From Staphylococcus gallinarum (lineage in GTDB: Bacteria > Bacillota > Bacilli > Staphylococcales > Staphylococcaceae), in NCBI RefSeq assembly GCF_000875895.1, contig NZ_JXCF01000007.1, forward strand, positions 558,001 through 622,000: DNA of 64,000 nucleotides, written 5' to 3'. The translations under genes and the position numbers were made by a program. This document shows positions 10,890 to 20,741 of the stretch, in pieces. The notes under the pieces are model-generated. The model was not told where the DNA came from and searched no databases. It saw only the letters and a program-made list of their open reading frames with translations. The stretch's first letter is position 1; each line of letters begins with the position of its first letter.

Positions 10890-12968
10890 CTACATAATCC
10901 TTTTGAATAATCGTTCTATTTCATAGTTTGAAAAATTAATAATAATCGGGCGTCCATGAGGACAAGTAAATGGATCTTCCGTTTCTCTAAGTTGGTTAAC
11001 TAAATCTGCCATTTCATTATTTTTTAAGTAATGATTTGCTTTGATTGATTTTTTACAACTCATCATGATGGCTGCTTCTTCACGTATTTTTTTCACTGAA
11101 ACTGTTTTATGCTCTAATACATATTCAATCATATCTTTTATAATTTCTTCTGCTTCTTCTGGTGGGAACCAAACAGGATAACTATCAACAATATAATCAT
11201 GGCCTCCGAAAGGTTCAAGGTGGACGCCTACTTTCTCTAGTTCATCTTTATGTTGATCAATAATCATTAGTTCATCTTTTGAAAAATGGAAAGTTAATGG
11301 AATCAGTAAGTTTTGAACTTCATTTGTCACTTCTCCAATTTTATCTCTAAAGTATTCGTATTTAATACGTTCTTGTGCAGCATGTTGATCTATCATAAAC
11401 ATACCATTTTCATTTTGAGCAATAATATATGTCCCATGTACCTGACCAACAATTTCCATGTATGGAACACGACGACTTGGTGTCTCACTAACACTCCCTT
11501 TTATATCCTGTTGTTCTTCAGCAGTTGTAGTACTTTCTCTATATGTTTGCTGTTCTGTGTCTGAATAATCAACAGCTTTCTCCTCATCTGTATTATCCAT
11601 TGCATTGAGCACATCTCTTTGACTTCGAATATAATCTGAATCTACGATATCTTCAGCATGATTATAACTGTCATACTGAGCATAACCTGATTGATACTGT
11701 TGCTGTCCAATCATTGAATCATTATTGTGCGTAGAATATAAATCATCTTTTGTTATTGCTTGCTCACCATGTTCAATATTTGCTGTACTCTGTTGATCTA
11801 CAATTGATTCGTCTGGGTGTGATTGGGTGTATTTTTCATTGCCACTGACATTCGTAGTAGACTGTGGATCGTTTGTAAGATGGCGCTGTTGTCTTTGTTC
11901 AAAATCCATTTTTTGTTGTTCAAACTGACTTAATACCTTATTTTTTTTAGTGAATTTCGTCATATCGTTTTTCGGTATTAAAATGCGATCCTTAAATGCC
12001 TCTTGTATCTTTTCAACAATGAGTGCATACAATTGATCCTCTTTAGATAATCTTACCTCTAATTTTGTCGGATGCACGTTAACATCAACTAAAATAGGAT
12101 CCATTTCAATGTTAATGTAACAGATAGGATAACGGCCAATTGTTAAAAGCGTGTGATATCCTTCTACAATTGCTTTATTTAATAAAAAATTCTTTATATA
12201 CCTTCCGTTTATAAAAATGGAAATATAGTGTTTATTACTTCTAGAATGTTCTGGTTTAGCTACAAATCCTTCAATATGATAATCACTCGTATCCCCGGTA
12301 ATTTGAACCAAATCTTTGGCAACTTTCATACCATATATTTCAGCCATGACTTCATTTGTTCTTCCAGAACCATTGGTTTTAATAATCGTCTTGCCGTCTG
12401 ATACTAATGAAATTCTAATATCAGGGTGACTCATTGCCATTCTATTAACAATATCAGTAATTTTACCTAGCTCTGTATATAAACTTTTAATATATTTTAA
12501 ACGTGCCGGCGTATTATAGAAAAGTGATTCAACTAAAATATCAGTACCTCGTTTTGCTTTTGCAGGTTTCTGTTCTAAGATGGCTCCATTTTCAACATAA
12601 ATTTCCTGACCTTCTGCATTATCAGTACATGATTTTAATGTTACTTTCGCAACAGAGGATATACTCGCTAATGCCTCACCTCTAAATCCTAATGTACGTA
12701 TATGGAATAAATCTTCATCGTCGTCTAATTTACTCGTAGCATGACGATGAAATACTAAATCGAAATCATCTGCCTCAATACCAGTACCATTGTCTACTAC
12801 TCGAATTGAAGCGACTCCAGATTGCTCAACTTCAATATTGATTTCAGTCGCTTGGGCATCGATTGCATTTTCAAGTAATTCCTTTACAACAGAACCTGGT
12901 CGTTCTACCACTTCTCCGGCTGCAATTTTATTTGCTAACGATGTCTGTAATTCCTTAATTTTACCCAT
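10890..12968 (-). CDS. mutL: DNA mismatch repair protein MutL
   Basis: Links MutS mismatch recognition to strand cutting. The N-terminal GHKL ATPase has ELLENAIDA (about residues 30-38), DNGTGI and [10 protein letters not shown]. The C-terminal dimerisation and endonuclease domain shows [12 protein letters not shown] (about residues 527-538), SCKKSIKAN and CPHGRP, so this is an endonuclease-type MutL, as expected in a bacterium without MutH. The linker between them (about residues 340-500) is Gln/Asp/Ser/Thr-rich and low in complexity. At 692 residues the protein is somewhat longer than the S. aureus protein as I recall it, owing to this linker. It is 12 bp from mutS upstream and glpP downstream. 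Confidence 0.96.
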   Translation of the reverse strand: MGKIKELQTSLANKIAAGEVVERPGSVVKELLENAIDAQATEINIEVEQSGVASIRVVDNGTGIEADDFDLVFHRHATSKLDDDEDLFHIRTLGFRGEALASISSVAKVTLKSCTDNAEGQEIYVENGAILEQKPAKAKRGTDILVESLFYNTPARLKYIKSLYTELGKITDIVNRMAMSHPDIRISLVSDGKTIIKTNGSGRTNEVMAEIYGMKVAKDLVQITGDTSDYHIEGFVAKPEHSRSNKHYISIFINGRYIKNFLLNKAIVEGYHTLLTIGRYPICYINIEMDPILVDVNVHPTKLEVRLSKEDQLYALIVEKIQEAFKDRILIPKNDMTKFTKKNKVLSQFEQQKMDFEQRQQRHLTNDPQSTTNVSGNEKYTQSHPDESIVDQQSTANIEHGEQAITKDDLYSTHNNDSMIGQQQYQSGYAQYDSYNHAEDIVDSDYIRSQRDVLNAMDNTDEEKAVDYSDTEQQTYRESTTTAEEQQDIKGSVSETPSRRVPYMEIVGQVHGTYIIAQNENGMFMIDQHAAQERIKYEYFRDKIGEVTNEVQNLLIPLTFHFSKDELMIIDQHKDELEKVGVHLEPFGGHDYIVDSYPVWFPPEEAEEIIKDMIEYVLEHKTVSVKKIREEAAIMMSCKKSIKANHYLKNNEMADLVNQLRETEDPFTCPHGRPIIINFSNYEIERLFKRIM

Positions 12969-12980
12969 TTGACTTCACCT

Positions 12981-15692
12981 CTACTTTAACTGTTTTTGTA
13001 ATTCACTTAGTTTAACTAAAGCGTCAATAGGCGTCATATTTGATAAGTTTAGTGCTTTTATCTCTTGTTCAATCTCACTTTGTTCAACTGGTGCATCAAA
13101 TAGTTCAAATGCCGCCTGTTCAAATTGTTGTGTGGCATCAGCTTTATTATCTCTCGCTATGTCATCCTCTGGGTGTTGATTCGACACATTTGTTTCGAAA
13201 ATAGCGTGAGATTGATCTGATGACACAGTTTCTTCCATTAAATCTTGATTTGTCGCATCATCTGCGCTATGTGAAGATTCATCTAACACTTCCACCTTAT
13301 TCACTACAACTTGGTTATCGTGCAGTTGGTCACTTTTTTCAAATGCATCTAAAATAACTTGCGCCCTAGAAATTACTGCATCTGGTAGATTAGCCAATTT
13401 AGCAACTTGAATACCATAACTATCGTCTACAGCACCTTCTTTTACTTTATGTAAGAAGATTAACTCACCTTTATATTCATTGGCAGCTACATGCACATTT
13501 TTCAAACAAGGTAAAGTTTGATCAAGCGCAGTTAATTCATGATAATGCGTCGAGAATAATGTTTTTGCGTGTGAGGTATTTGCCACATATTCAATCATTG
13601 CTTGTGCTAATGCTAAACCATCATAAGTTGATGTTCCACGACCAATTTCATCAAAAATAATTAAACTATCTGCTGTTGCATGAGCTAAAGCTTTTTGTGC
13701 TTCTAACATTTCTACCATAAAGGTACTTTTCCCAGAAACCAAATCATCTGCTGCACCAATTCGAGTAAATATTTGGTCGAAAATAGGTAGTACAGCTTGA
13801 TCACAAGGTACATAAGCACCCATTTGTGCCATTATACTTATAATTGCTACTTGTCGCATATAGGTCGATTTACCGGACATATTTGGCCCAGTAATTAAAT
13901 ATATATACGCCGCTTCATTTAATTCACAATCATTTGGTACATAATCATTATAATCCATAACACGTTCCACAACTGGATGACGTGAATTTGTTAATTCAAG
14001 CGTCTTATCTTTACTAAAGTGCGGTCGAGTATAGTTATATTTTTGGGCAATTTCTGCAAAGCTTTGGAGACAATCAATTTCTGAAATGATTTTAGCTTGA
14101 CGTTGTAATCTTTCAGTATAACGTTTCACTTGTTCTCTTAATTGCACAAATAATTGATACTCTAATTCAATTGCTTTATCTTCTGCCCCTAGAATAATAT
14201 CTTCTTTTTCTTTCAATTCGTCAGTAATAAAACGCTCTGCATTAGATAATGTTTGTTTGCGTTGATAGCCGAAAGCATTAGGATCAAAACCTTGTAAATT
14301 GGCACGTGTAATTTCTATGAAATAACCAAAAACTTTATTGAAACTTATTTTTAGTGATTTAATTCCAGTACGTTGTCTTTCTTTAGTTTGTAATTCAGCT
14401 AACCATGTTTTTCCATTTTTTGACGCTGATTGATAACTATCTAAATCTTGATTAAAACCTGCTTTAAATAACCCACCATCTTTGATAGAAATAGGTGGTT
14501 CTTCTACAAGACTATCTTCGAGTAATGCCAGTAATTCATCTAGTGGTTCTAAAGCTTGGAATTGTGTGGCTAAGTTATCATTTAAACCAGTTATTAATGT
14601 TTTGATATTAGGTATTTCAGAAATAGAATGTTTGAGTTGAATTAAATCACGTGCATTGACATTACCATAGCTCACGCGGCCTACTAATCGTTCTATATCA
14701 TAGACTTGATTCAAATAATTTCTGAGTGTATCACGTTCGATAAAATGATTGATAAATTGTTCAACGATATTCAATCTATTTTCAATGTTTTGTTGATGAA
14801 TTAAAGGTCTATCTATCCATTGCTTTAATCTTCGTGCTCCCATTGGCGTCTTTGTTTCATCCATTAACCATAGTAACGTTCCTTTTTTGGATTTCAATCT
14901 AATGCTTTCTGTTAACTCAAGGTTTCTTTTAGCATAAAAATCCATTTTCATAAAATCTACGGCTTCATACTTAATGACTGTCTCAATATGGGATAAATCT
15001 CTTTTTTGTGTATGGTGAATATAGTCTAGCAATAACTGTGTAGCATTAAACAAATGTCGTTCTGTCATTTCATTAACAGCATACTGTGCATCAGAAATTG
15101 CTTCTCTTAATGTAATTGTTTCCGTCGTCAAGCTGATTTGGCGACGTAATTCTGGATCCAGTTTTTGATTTACAACAATCTCATTAGGATTAATAGTCGT
15201 AATTTCATTGATTAATGTTGCTTCGTCTTCAAAGTGTGTAACTTTTAGTTCCCCAGTTGAAACATCACAATAGCTTAATGCATAGATGCCTTCTAATTTA
15301 ATAAAGCTCAAAATATAATTATTTTGCTTTTCATCTACCCCGCCTTGATCCATAACCGTACCGGGCGTCACGATGCGTACTACATCACGATGAACCATGC
15401 CCTTTGTCTGCTTAGGATCTTCCATTTGTTCACAAATAGCGACTTTATAACCATTATTTATTAAAGTTTCGATATAACCATCAGCAGAATGATATGGTAC
15501 ACCACACATTGGAATCGGATTCTCTTTTTTAGCATCGCGTTTAGTTAATGTTATTTCTAATACTCTAGACGCTTCTTTTGCGTCTTCAAAGAACATTTCA
15601 TAGAAATCGCCTAATCTAAAAAATAATAAACAATCTTGATATTCAGATTTTATTTTTAAATATTGTTGCATCATTGGCGTTTGGTTCGTCAT
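12981..15692 (-). CDS. mutS: DNA mismatch repair protein MutS
   Basis: Recognises mismatches and small loops and recruits MutL. The mismatch-reading FYE motif is at residues 30-32 (GDFYEMF). The ATPase has Walker [10 protein letters not shown], Walker [17 protein letters not shown] and the STHYHELT switch. It has 903 residues, with an acidic, Ser/Asp-rich insertion between the helix-turn-helix end of the ATPase and the C-terminal tetramer-type segment (about residues 795-875), longer than usual. The C-terminal [15 protein letters not shown] segment is conserved. First gene of the mutS-mutL-glpP unit. Confidence 0.96.
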   Translation of the reverse strand: MTNQTPMMQQYLKIKSEYQDCLLFFRLGDFYEMFFEDAKEASRVLEITLTKRDAKKENPIPMCGVPYHSADGYIETLINNGYKVAICEQMEDPKQTKGMVHRDVVRIVTPGTVMDQGGVDEKQNNYILSFIKLEGIYALSYCDVSTGELKVTHFEDEATLINEITTINPNEIVVNQKLDPELRRQISLTTETITLREAISDAQYAVNEMTERHLFNATQLLLDYIHHTQKRDLSHIETVIKYEAVDFMKMDFYAKRNLELTESIRLKSKKGTLLWLMDETKTPMGARRLKQWIDRPLIHQQNIENRLNIVEQFINHFIERDTLRNYLNQVYDIERLVGRVSYGNVNARDLIQLKHSISEIPNIKTLITGLNDNLATQFQALEPLDELLALLEDSLVEEPPISIKDGGLFKAGFNQDLDSYQSASKNGKTWLAELQTKERQRTGIKSLKISFNKVFGYFIEITRANLQGFDPNAFGYQRKQTLSNAERFITDELKEKEDIILGAEDKAIELEYQLFVQLREQVKRYTERLQRQAKIISEIDCLQSFAEIAQKYNYTRPHFSKDKTLELTNSRHPVVERVMDYNDYVPNDCELNEAAYIYLITGPNMSGKSTYMRQVAIISIMAQMGAYVPCDQAVLPIFDQIFTRIGAADDLVSGKSTFMVEMLEAQKALAHATADSLIIFDEIGRGTSTYDGLALAQAMIEYVANTSHAKTLFSTHYHELTALDQTLPCLKNVHVAANEYKGELIFLHKVKEGAVDDSYGIQVAKLANLPDAVISRAQVILDAFEKSDQLHDNQVVVNKVEVLDESSHSADDATNQDLMEETVSSDQSHAIFETNVSNQHPEDDIARDNKADATQQFEQAAFELFDAPVEQSEIEQEIKALNLSNMTPIDALVKLSELQKQLK

Positions 15693-15992
15693 ATTGTTAC
15701 TTCACTATCCTTCTACAAATTCTTTTGTTTGTTCATTTTATCGTTATACGCATAAAACACTTCACATTGTTCAACTATAGAACTAAATATGAATGTCAGT
15801 ACAATTGCGTTTACTCACTTGTGGACAATAGCTATATATGATTTTTAGCTATATTCCTAACGTACTTTATTTATCCTTTTAACTCTTAAATTTTAACATA
15901 ACTTTTATTACTACGCTCATTTAATAAAAAATGGTTGCATCCACATAATTATAAAATTTTAAATTATGGCTTTCCAGCTATGAAATATAAAA
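15693..15992. other. Intergenic region upstream of mutS
   Basis: About 300 AT-rich bases holding the mutS promoter region. A small inverted repeat, ATAGCTA (15828-15834) and TAGCTAT (15846-15852), is the only structure I noted. No coding sequence or RNA gene is supported. Confidence 0.4.
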
Positions 15993-16086
15993 AAGATTGA
16001 GATAAAATAACTTTTATGCCCACTTCAAGCGTCCAAAAATACAGATACTTAAAGTGAAAAACACAGTTATTTTAAATCTCAATCTT
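15993..16086 (-). terminator. Long hairpin terminator after thiW
   Basis: AAGATTGAGAT (15993-16003) pairs with ATCTCAATCTT (16076-16086), and AAAATAACT pairs with AGTTATTTT just inside, with one unpaired base. An inner CACTT/AAGTG stem follows. The minus-strand tail is CTTTTTTATATT. At about 94 bases it is longer than a simple terminator but sits correctly for one, three bases past the thiW stop. Confidence 0.8.
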
Positions 16087-16088
16087 AG

Positions 16089-16586
16089 TTAATCTTTATT
16101 GAAAAATTTCTTTAATATCCCTTTTTTCTTTAAAATCATTAAAATGATATAACTGATAATTGCACCAATTATACTAGATACTAAAAACATAAGCATCAAT
16201 GGTTTAACTGCAAAATCAGCAAATCCTAAAATAGCTGCTAGTGGAATACACATTACACTACCAATGATTCCAGTACCAATTACTTCACCCACCGCAGCCA
16301 TAAAGATATGTTTACGATAATGATAAAAGGCACTAGCAAGCAATACACCAACCATACTTCCAGGAAAGGCAAAGAAACTACCTGTACCAAAAATAATGCG
16401 AATTACTGATGAAATAAAGGCTTGTGCTAAACCAAACCATGGTCCTACTAATACTGCACATAACACGTTTACTAAATGTTGTATTGGCGCTGCCTTTACT
16501 GGTCCCAAAGGAATGACAATAATACTACTTAATACGACATTGAGCGCAATTAATATAGCAGTTAACGTCAATTTTTGTGTCTTCAT
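16089..16586 (-). CDS. thiW: ThiW-type ECF transporter substrate-binding subunit (thiamine precursor)
   Basis: Membrane protein of 165 residues with about five hydrophobic helices. It is the S component of an energy-coupling-factor transporter; ThiW proteins are assigned to uptake of the thiazole precursor of thiamine. The conserved core GPVKAAPIQHLVNVLCAVLVGPW and IIFGTGSFFAFPGSMVG are characteristic. The energising ATPase and T subunits are not in this window and are shared by many S components. It sits 29 bp after ricA and is read with miaB-ricA. I see no thiamine-pyrophosphate riboswitch directly upstream, unusual for thiW genes. Confidence 0.8.
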   Translation of the reverse strand: MKTQKLTLTAILIALNVVLSSIIVIPLGPVKAAPIQHLVNVLCAVLVGPWFGLAQAFISSVIRIIFGTGSFFAFPGSMVGVLLASAFYHYRKHIFMAAVGEVIGTGIIGSVMCIPLAAILGFADFAVKPLMLMFLVSSIIGAIISYIILMILKKKGILKKFFNKD

Positions 16587-16615
16587 TCATCGCTCCCCTT
16601 TCCTGAAAAATACAA

Positions 16616-16981
16616 TTACGTATTGTTATTATCTTCATTATGTTCATTTAGTCGATCTGACATTGTACTGATTAACATTTGTAGTAAATCATTCGCCTCT
16701 GCTTGAGACTCTTTAAATTCTTCAACAATTGGTAAAATGTTAATATTTTGTTCAATTTCTTGAATCTTTCCTTCAGATTGTTTCAATGCTTCCGTCTTTC
16801 CATAATTTTGTAAATTGACAGATTGTTTTTGATTCTTTTTTAAATCTTTCATTTTCTGTTCAATTTGTTTATTATTATGAATTTGTTGTTCTACACGATG
16901 ATATTCCTTTACGATATCTAAGTCTTTAATATGCTCACTTATTCTATCAGCTTCAGCTAAAATTTCATCTTTATTATACAT
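16616..16981 (-). CDS. ricA: RicA/YmcA family regulator
   Basis: Helical protein of 121 residues of the YlbF/YmcA (Com_YlbF) family. In B. subtilis RicA forms a complex with RicF and RicT that binds RNase Y and steers mRNA maturation, with roles in competence, biofilm and sporulation. The pattern is mostly amphipathic helices: LAEADRISEHIKDLDIVKEYH at the start and EFKESQAEANDLLQMLISTMS near the end. RNase Y itself is encoded at 23974-25533. The gene starts at the last base of the miaB stop codon, so translation is probably coupled. Confidence 0.85.
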   Translation of the reverse strand: MYNKDEILAEADRISEHIKDLDIVKEYHRVEQQIHNNKQIEQKMKDLKKNQKQSVNLQNYGKTEALKQSEGKIQEIEQNINILPIVEEFKESQAEANDLLQMLISTMSDRLNEHNEDNNNT

Positions 16982-18522
16982 TAAGGTGTCACCACAGCTT
17001 TTCCACTTTCACGAATAAATGTACCATTCAATGAATACTGCTTCGCTTCATCGATTTGAACTTCAACTATTTTACCTATCATGTCCTTTGGCGCTTTAAA
17101 GTTAACTAATTTATTCTTAGCAGTATAACCTGCTAATACAGTATCATCCTTTTTACTTGCACCTTCGCACAATACCTCTACTGTTTGGCCTTCATATGGT
17201 TTCATTGCCGCTTCAGAATACTGTGATACTTTCTGATTTAAACGTTGTAGTCTATCTTTCTTTACATCCATCGGTACATTATCTTGCATTTTAGCAGCTG
17301 GTGTACCATCCCTTTGTGAATAAATATAAGTATACGCGTGCTCAAATTCAACTTCATCATATAAGGTTAATGTTTCTTCAAATTGAGCTTCTGTTTCGTT
17401 TGGATAACCCACAATAATATCTGTAGTTAATGCTACATTTGGTATCTGTGTTTTAATTCTATCGACTAAATCTAAATAACTTTCACGTGTGTATTTACGT
17501 CCCATTATTTTCAACACTGCATTATTTCCTGATTGCACTGGTAAATGAATATGTGGCACGATGTTACCACCATTTGCAATAACTTCAATCATACGATCTG
17601 TAAAATCCCACGGATGACTCGTAGTAAATCTTACTCGTGGAATATCAATACGTGAAATATCCTCTAGTAAATCCCCTAATCCATATTCTAAGCCATCAAT
17701 GTCCTTACCATATGAGTTTACATTCTGACCTAGTAGCGTGATTTCTTGATAACCTTCTCGTGCAAGACCACGTACTTCTTCGATAATATCTTCGGGTCTT
17801 CTACTACGCTCTTTACCTCGCGTAAATGGCACGATACAATATGTACAAAATTTATCACAGCCATACATGATATTAACCCATGCCTTAATATTACCTTCAC
17901 GTACTTTCGGTAGATTTTCAATGACATCGCCTTCTTTAGACCATACTTCTACTACCATTGCTTTCGATAAATATGCTTCCTCTAATATTTCAGGTAAGCG
18001 ATGAATATTATGTGTACCAAAAATCATATCTACATTTTGATATGACTTCAATATTTTATTCACTACTGATTCTTCTTGTGACATACAGCCACAAACACCA
18101 ATTACCGTTTCAGGCTTTTCCTTTTTCAAATGCTTTAAGTTTCCAATTTCGCTAAACACTCTGTTTTCAGCATTTTCACGAATGGCACAAGTATTTATTA
18201 AAATCACATCTGCTTTATTAATATCTTCGATTGGTTTATAACCCAATGCCTCTAAAATACCCGCCATAACCTCTGTATCATGTGCATTCATTTGGCAACC
18301 ATATGTTTTAATCAAGAATGTCTTTCCTTGACCCATATTGCGATATTTTTCATCTATTTGAAAGTCTCTATTATAATTAATTTCTTCTTTCCCACGTTTA
18401 CGTGCCTCTTTTAAACTTGGCGGCTGATATACATGCTCGAAATACTTACTATAGTCTTTAGCTTTTTTATCACGTTCAGCTAAAATATCTATCGAAGTAC
18501 TTTTTCTTTGTTCTTCATTCAC
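16981..18522 (-). CDS. miaB: tRNA-2-methylthio-N6-dimethylallyladenosine synthase MiaB
   Basis: Radical SAM methylthiotransferase that converts i6A37 of tRNA (made by MiaA, 2400-3350) to ms2i6A37. The N-terminal UPF0004 domain contributes cysteines in TYGCQMN, INTCAIR and GVCGCMSQ. The radical SAM cluster motif is [17 protein letters not shown]-terminal TRAM domain follows (about residues 440-505). Its 513 residues include the N-terminal extension usual in Bacilli. The start is GTG behind AGAGGAT. It heads the miaB-ricA-thiW unit. Confidence 0.96.
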   Translation of the reverse strand: MNEEQRKSTSIDILAERDKKAKDYSKYFEHVYQPPSLKEARKRGKEEINYNRDFQIDEKYRNMGQGKTFLIKTYGCQMNAHDTEVMAGILEALGYKPIEDINKADVILINTCAIRENAENRVFSEIGNLKHLKKEKPETVIGVCGCMSQEESVVNKILKSYQNVDMIFGTHNIHRLPEILEEAYLSKAMVVEVWSKEGDVIENLPKVREGNIKAWVNIMYGCDKFCTYCIVPFTRGKERSRRPEDIIEEVRGLAREGYQEITLLGQNVNSYGKDIDGLEYGLGDLLEDISRIDIPRVRFTTSHPWDFTDRMIEVIANGGNIVPHIHLPVQSGNNAVLKIMGRKYTRESYLDLVDRIKTQIPNVALTTDIIVGYPNETEAQFEETLTLYDEVEFEHAYTYIYSQRDGTPAAKMQDNVPMDVKKDRLQRLNQKVSQYSEAAMKPYEGQTVEVLCEGASKKDDTVLAGYTAKNKLVNFKAPKDMIGKIVEVQIDEAKQYSLNGTFIRESGKAVVTP

Positions 18523-18678
18523 TTTACAAAATCCTCTCTATATCATATAAACTAAGAACAAAATTAAAATTAACCAACAATGCTACTCATTGCATTACCG
18601 TTCTAAGTTCAATATATAATCATCTCTTCATTATATTAAATTTAGCACTAAAGTGCAAAATGACGTTTAAGATAATAA

Positions 18679-18706
18679 ACCGATCCAACAACATTAAGTT
18701 GAACCG
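18679..18706 (-). terminator. Probable terminator after the thiamine-binding-type gene
   Basis: Minus-strand hairpin with CCGG...CAAC pairing imperfectly to GTTG...CGG, followed by TTTATTATCTT. It is 10 bp past the stop of the gene at 18715. The stem has mismatches. Confidence 0.5.
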
Positions 18707-18714
18707 GCAAAGCA

Positions 18715-19011
18715 CTATAATTCATCATATTTACCAGTTAAAGTTTCAATCGTTATACCTTCTGGAACATGATAAAATTTAACCTGACAAATGGTGCTAG
18801 GTACTTCTAATTCGACCATACGTTCATTTAACTTTTGTATTAAAATGAGGCACTCATTCATCTCGCCTTGTACTGTTGTTTCTAAAGGTCCTACACGATA
18901 TGCTAACCCAGAATCATCAATCACTTTAATCGCTTCATCAACATATGGAATCACGTCTTCACCGTTTGGTGTCTTTGGAATAATTTGAACGCTCATTAAT
19001 GTATCATGCAT
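18715..19011 (-). CDS. MTH1187/YkoF-type thiamine-binding domain protein
   Basis: Small protein of about 98 residues with the ferredoxin-like fold of the DUF77/MTH1187 family, some members of which bind thiamine or HMP. Conserved segments are MSVQIIPKTPNGEDVIPYVD, YRVGPLETTVQGEMNE and CQVKFYHVPEG. The start is taken as the internal ATG (MHDTLMS); a GTG three codons upstream is less likely because it lies only three bases past the AAGGG site. Its closeness to thiW suggests a shared interest in thiamine, but the genes are in separate units. Confidence 0.75.
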   Translation of the reverse strand: MHDTLMSVQIIPKTPNGEDVIPYVDEAIKVIDDSGLAYRVGPLETTVQGEMNECLILIQKLNERMVELEVPSTICQVKFYHVPEGITIETLTGKYDEL

Positions 19012-19136
19012 ATCTATCACTAGCCCTTCATTCGGAATATCAATTCATTTCATTTTAACAAATTATTCATCAAATAAATAGTAATCGTTAGCTTTTTCAA
19101 CTGACATATTCACAGTATACATTTGAATGATGGTAC

Positions 19137-19769
19137 TTAACTTACTTTACAACGTGTCAACGCGTTATGTATTGCCTCCGAGAATTGATACATCAAATCA
19201 TCCCAATTATTTTTATCTTCACGAGCTGATAAAGTGAATTTACGATTTTTAAACAGGCTTTTTCTCAATGCAACTGTCAATTCAAGTTGCACGCCTGCCT
19301 CCCGCTTACAACAGTTAACAAAGTTATCTCTATGGAATCCAGATATATGACTTGGTGCATCTTTCACTATAATATTAATGTCTGCTAATTCATTTTTGAT
19401 GGACGCAATTAATTCTAGGTCACGTCCACCAATATAAACTTCTGACTTATCGCCCATGCAACCATGTATTGAAACTGCAAATTGACTATCCTCAATCATT
19501 TGATGTAATTTTGGTTCGTCAAAGTGACGCGAAGTTACATGTAATTCATGGTTTTTGTTTTTTCTAACACCTTTAAATGTGTAATATTTATAATCACCTA
19601 AATCACTTAGGCAATCAGCCAATTCTGAAGTACCACGTTCGATTGCCCCTCCATGCACTGCAGTTATAATAACTGGTTTTGTTGCCTCTCTTGTTACGAT
19701 ATCCCAATCATCACCTTGCTTAGTTTTGGTTAATAATTCTCCCATACTCCTATATTTATCTACCATCAT
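19137..19769 (-). CDS. Poly-gamma-glutamate hydrolase family protein
   Basis: Protein of about 210 residues matching the family of zinc-dependent poly-gamma-glutamate hydrolases found in phages and Bacillus (YndL/PghL type, Gamma_PGA_hydro). Likely metal ligands are His and Glu in ITAVHGGAIERGTSE (about residues 36-50) and His in VSIHGC (about residue 100); the GVQLELT segment near residue 160 supplies a conserved Glu. No signal peptide is seen, so a purely extracellular role is not supported. Two adjacent ATG codons are possible starts; AAGGAG fits the second slightly better. It stands alone between the thiamine-binding-type gene and korB. Confidence 0.75.
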   Translation of the reverse strand: MMVDKYRSMGELLTKTKQGDDWDIVTREATKPVIITAVHGGAIERGTSELADCLSDLGDYKYYTFKGVRKNKNHELHVTSRHFDEPKLHQMIEDSQFAVSIHGCMGDKSEVYIGGRDLELIASIKNELADINIIVKDAPSHISGFHRDNFVNCCKREAGVQLELTVALRKSLFKNRKFTLSAREDKNNWDDLMYQFSEAIHNALTRCKVS

Positions 19770-19805
19770 ATACTCCTTATTTTAATTTCCATATTTATTA
19801 AAAAA

Positions 19806-19849
19806 AGCTGATATAACACAGTATCTTTGACACTTGAATTATATCAGCT
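19806..19849 (-). terminator. Terminator of korAB
   Basis: Arms AGCTGATATAA (19806-19816) and TTATATCAGCT (19839-19849) are perfectly complementary. On the minus strand they are followed by TTTTTT. The hairpin is 25 bp past the korB stop. Confidence 0.9.
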
Positions 19850-19874
19850 ATAAAAATATTTAAAAGTCCTTCGA

Positions 19875-20741
19875 TTACACAAATTGTTTCGTTAATTCAT
19901 TAAATTGAGTTTCATCCAAATGAATATCTTGTTTTGCTAATGCTTCATTAGACATTTCATCAATTTGAGACTCAAATGATGGCGTATCTGTGTCTTGATA
20001 GACAATACCCTTAACTAGTGAATTGTATTCTAGCACCTTTTGTGTTGCCATCGTTTTATCTGTAAAATCATATCCATCTATGTCTGCGATATCAGTTAAG
20101 TTTTCCTTAAACCAATCATATGTGTTCACTTTATTATAAGTTACGCATGGTGAGAAAACATTCACAAATGAAAAGCCATCATGATTTATTGCATCTTCAA
20201 TCATTTTCGTCAGAGCTTTAATATCACTAGAGAAACCTTGGGCAACAAATGTAGCTCCAGATGACAAAGCAAGTTCTAATGGTGCTACATTTTGTTCTAT
20301 ATTCCCTTTTGGTGTTGATTTCGTGACAAAGCCTTGCGCTGAAGATGGCGATGTTTGGCCTTTAGTCAGACCATAAATTTGATTATCCATTACAATATAT
20401 GTCATATTCATATTTCTACGTAAGGCATGTATTGTGTGTCCCATACCGATGGCGTAACCGTCTCCATCACCACCTGAAGCGATAACTGTTAAATCTTTAT
20501 TAGCCATTTTAACACCTTGTGCAAGCGGTAAGGCTCTACCATGAATTCCATGCACACCATAGGAATTAATGTAGCCTGATAAGCGTCCAGAACAACCTAT
20601 ACCAGTGATAATAGCTACTTCTTCAGGCTCCAAGCCTACATTAGCTGCTGCCTTTTGAATAGCAGCTTGAACAGAGAAATCTCCACATCCCGGACACCAA
20701 TTGGGTTTAACATTATTTCTGAAATCTTTAAATGTTGCCAC
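19875..20741 (-). CDS. korB: 2-oxoacid:ferredoxin oxidoreductase, beta subunit
   Basis: Thiamine-diphosphate-binding subunit, 288 residues, of the oxidoreductase that converts 2-oxoglutarate (or another 2-oxoacid) to its acyl-CoA using ferredoxin. CPGCGDFSVQ at the start supplies cluster or metal cysteines; ITGIGCSGRLSGYINSYGVHGIHGRALP and GGDGDGYAIGMGH are the ThDP-magnesium signature region with DNQIYGLTKGQTSP. It begins one base after the korA stop. Which 2-oxoacid is preferred is assigned by similarity to KorAB and not proven. Confidence 0.9.
   Translation of the reverse strand: MATFKDFRNNVKPNWCPGCGDFSVQAAIQKAAANVGLEPEEVAIITGIGCSGRLSGYINSYGVHGIHGRALPLAQGVKMANKDLTVIASGGDGDGYAIGMGHTIHALRRNMNMTYIVMDNQIYGLTKGQTSPSSAQGFVTKSTPKGNIEQNVAPLELALSSGATFVAQGFSSDIKALTKMIEDAINHDGFSFVNVFSPCVTYNKVNTYDWFKENLTDIADIDGYDFTDKTMATQKVLEYNSLVKGIVYQDTDTPSFESQIDEMSNEALAKQDIHLDETQFNELTKQFV

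Noticed and set aside
16587..16615. TPP riboswitch upstream of thiW
   Set aside because: The gap to ricA is only 29 bases, too short for the aptamer, and no THI-box sequence is seen there.
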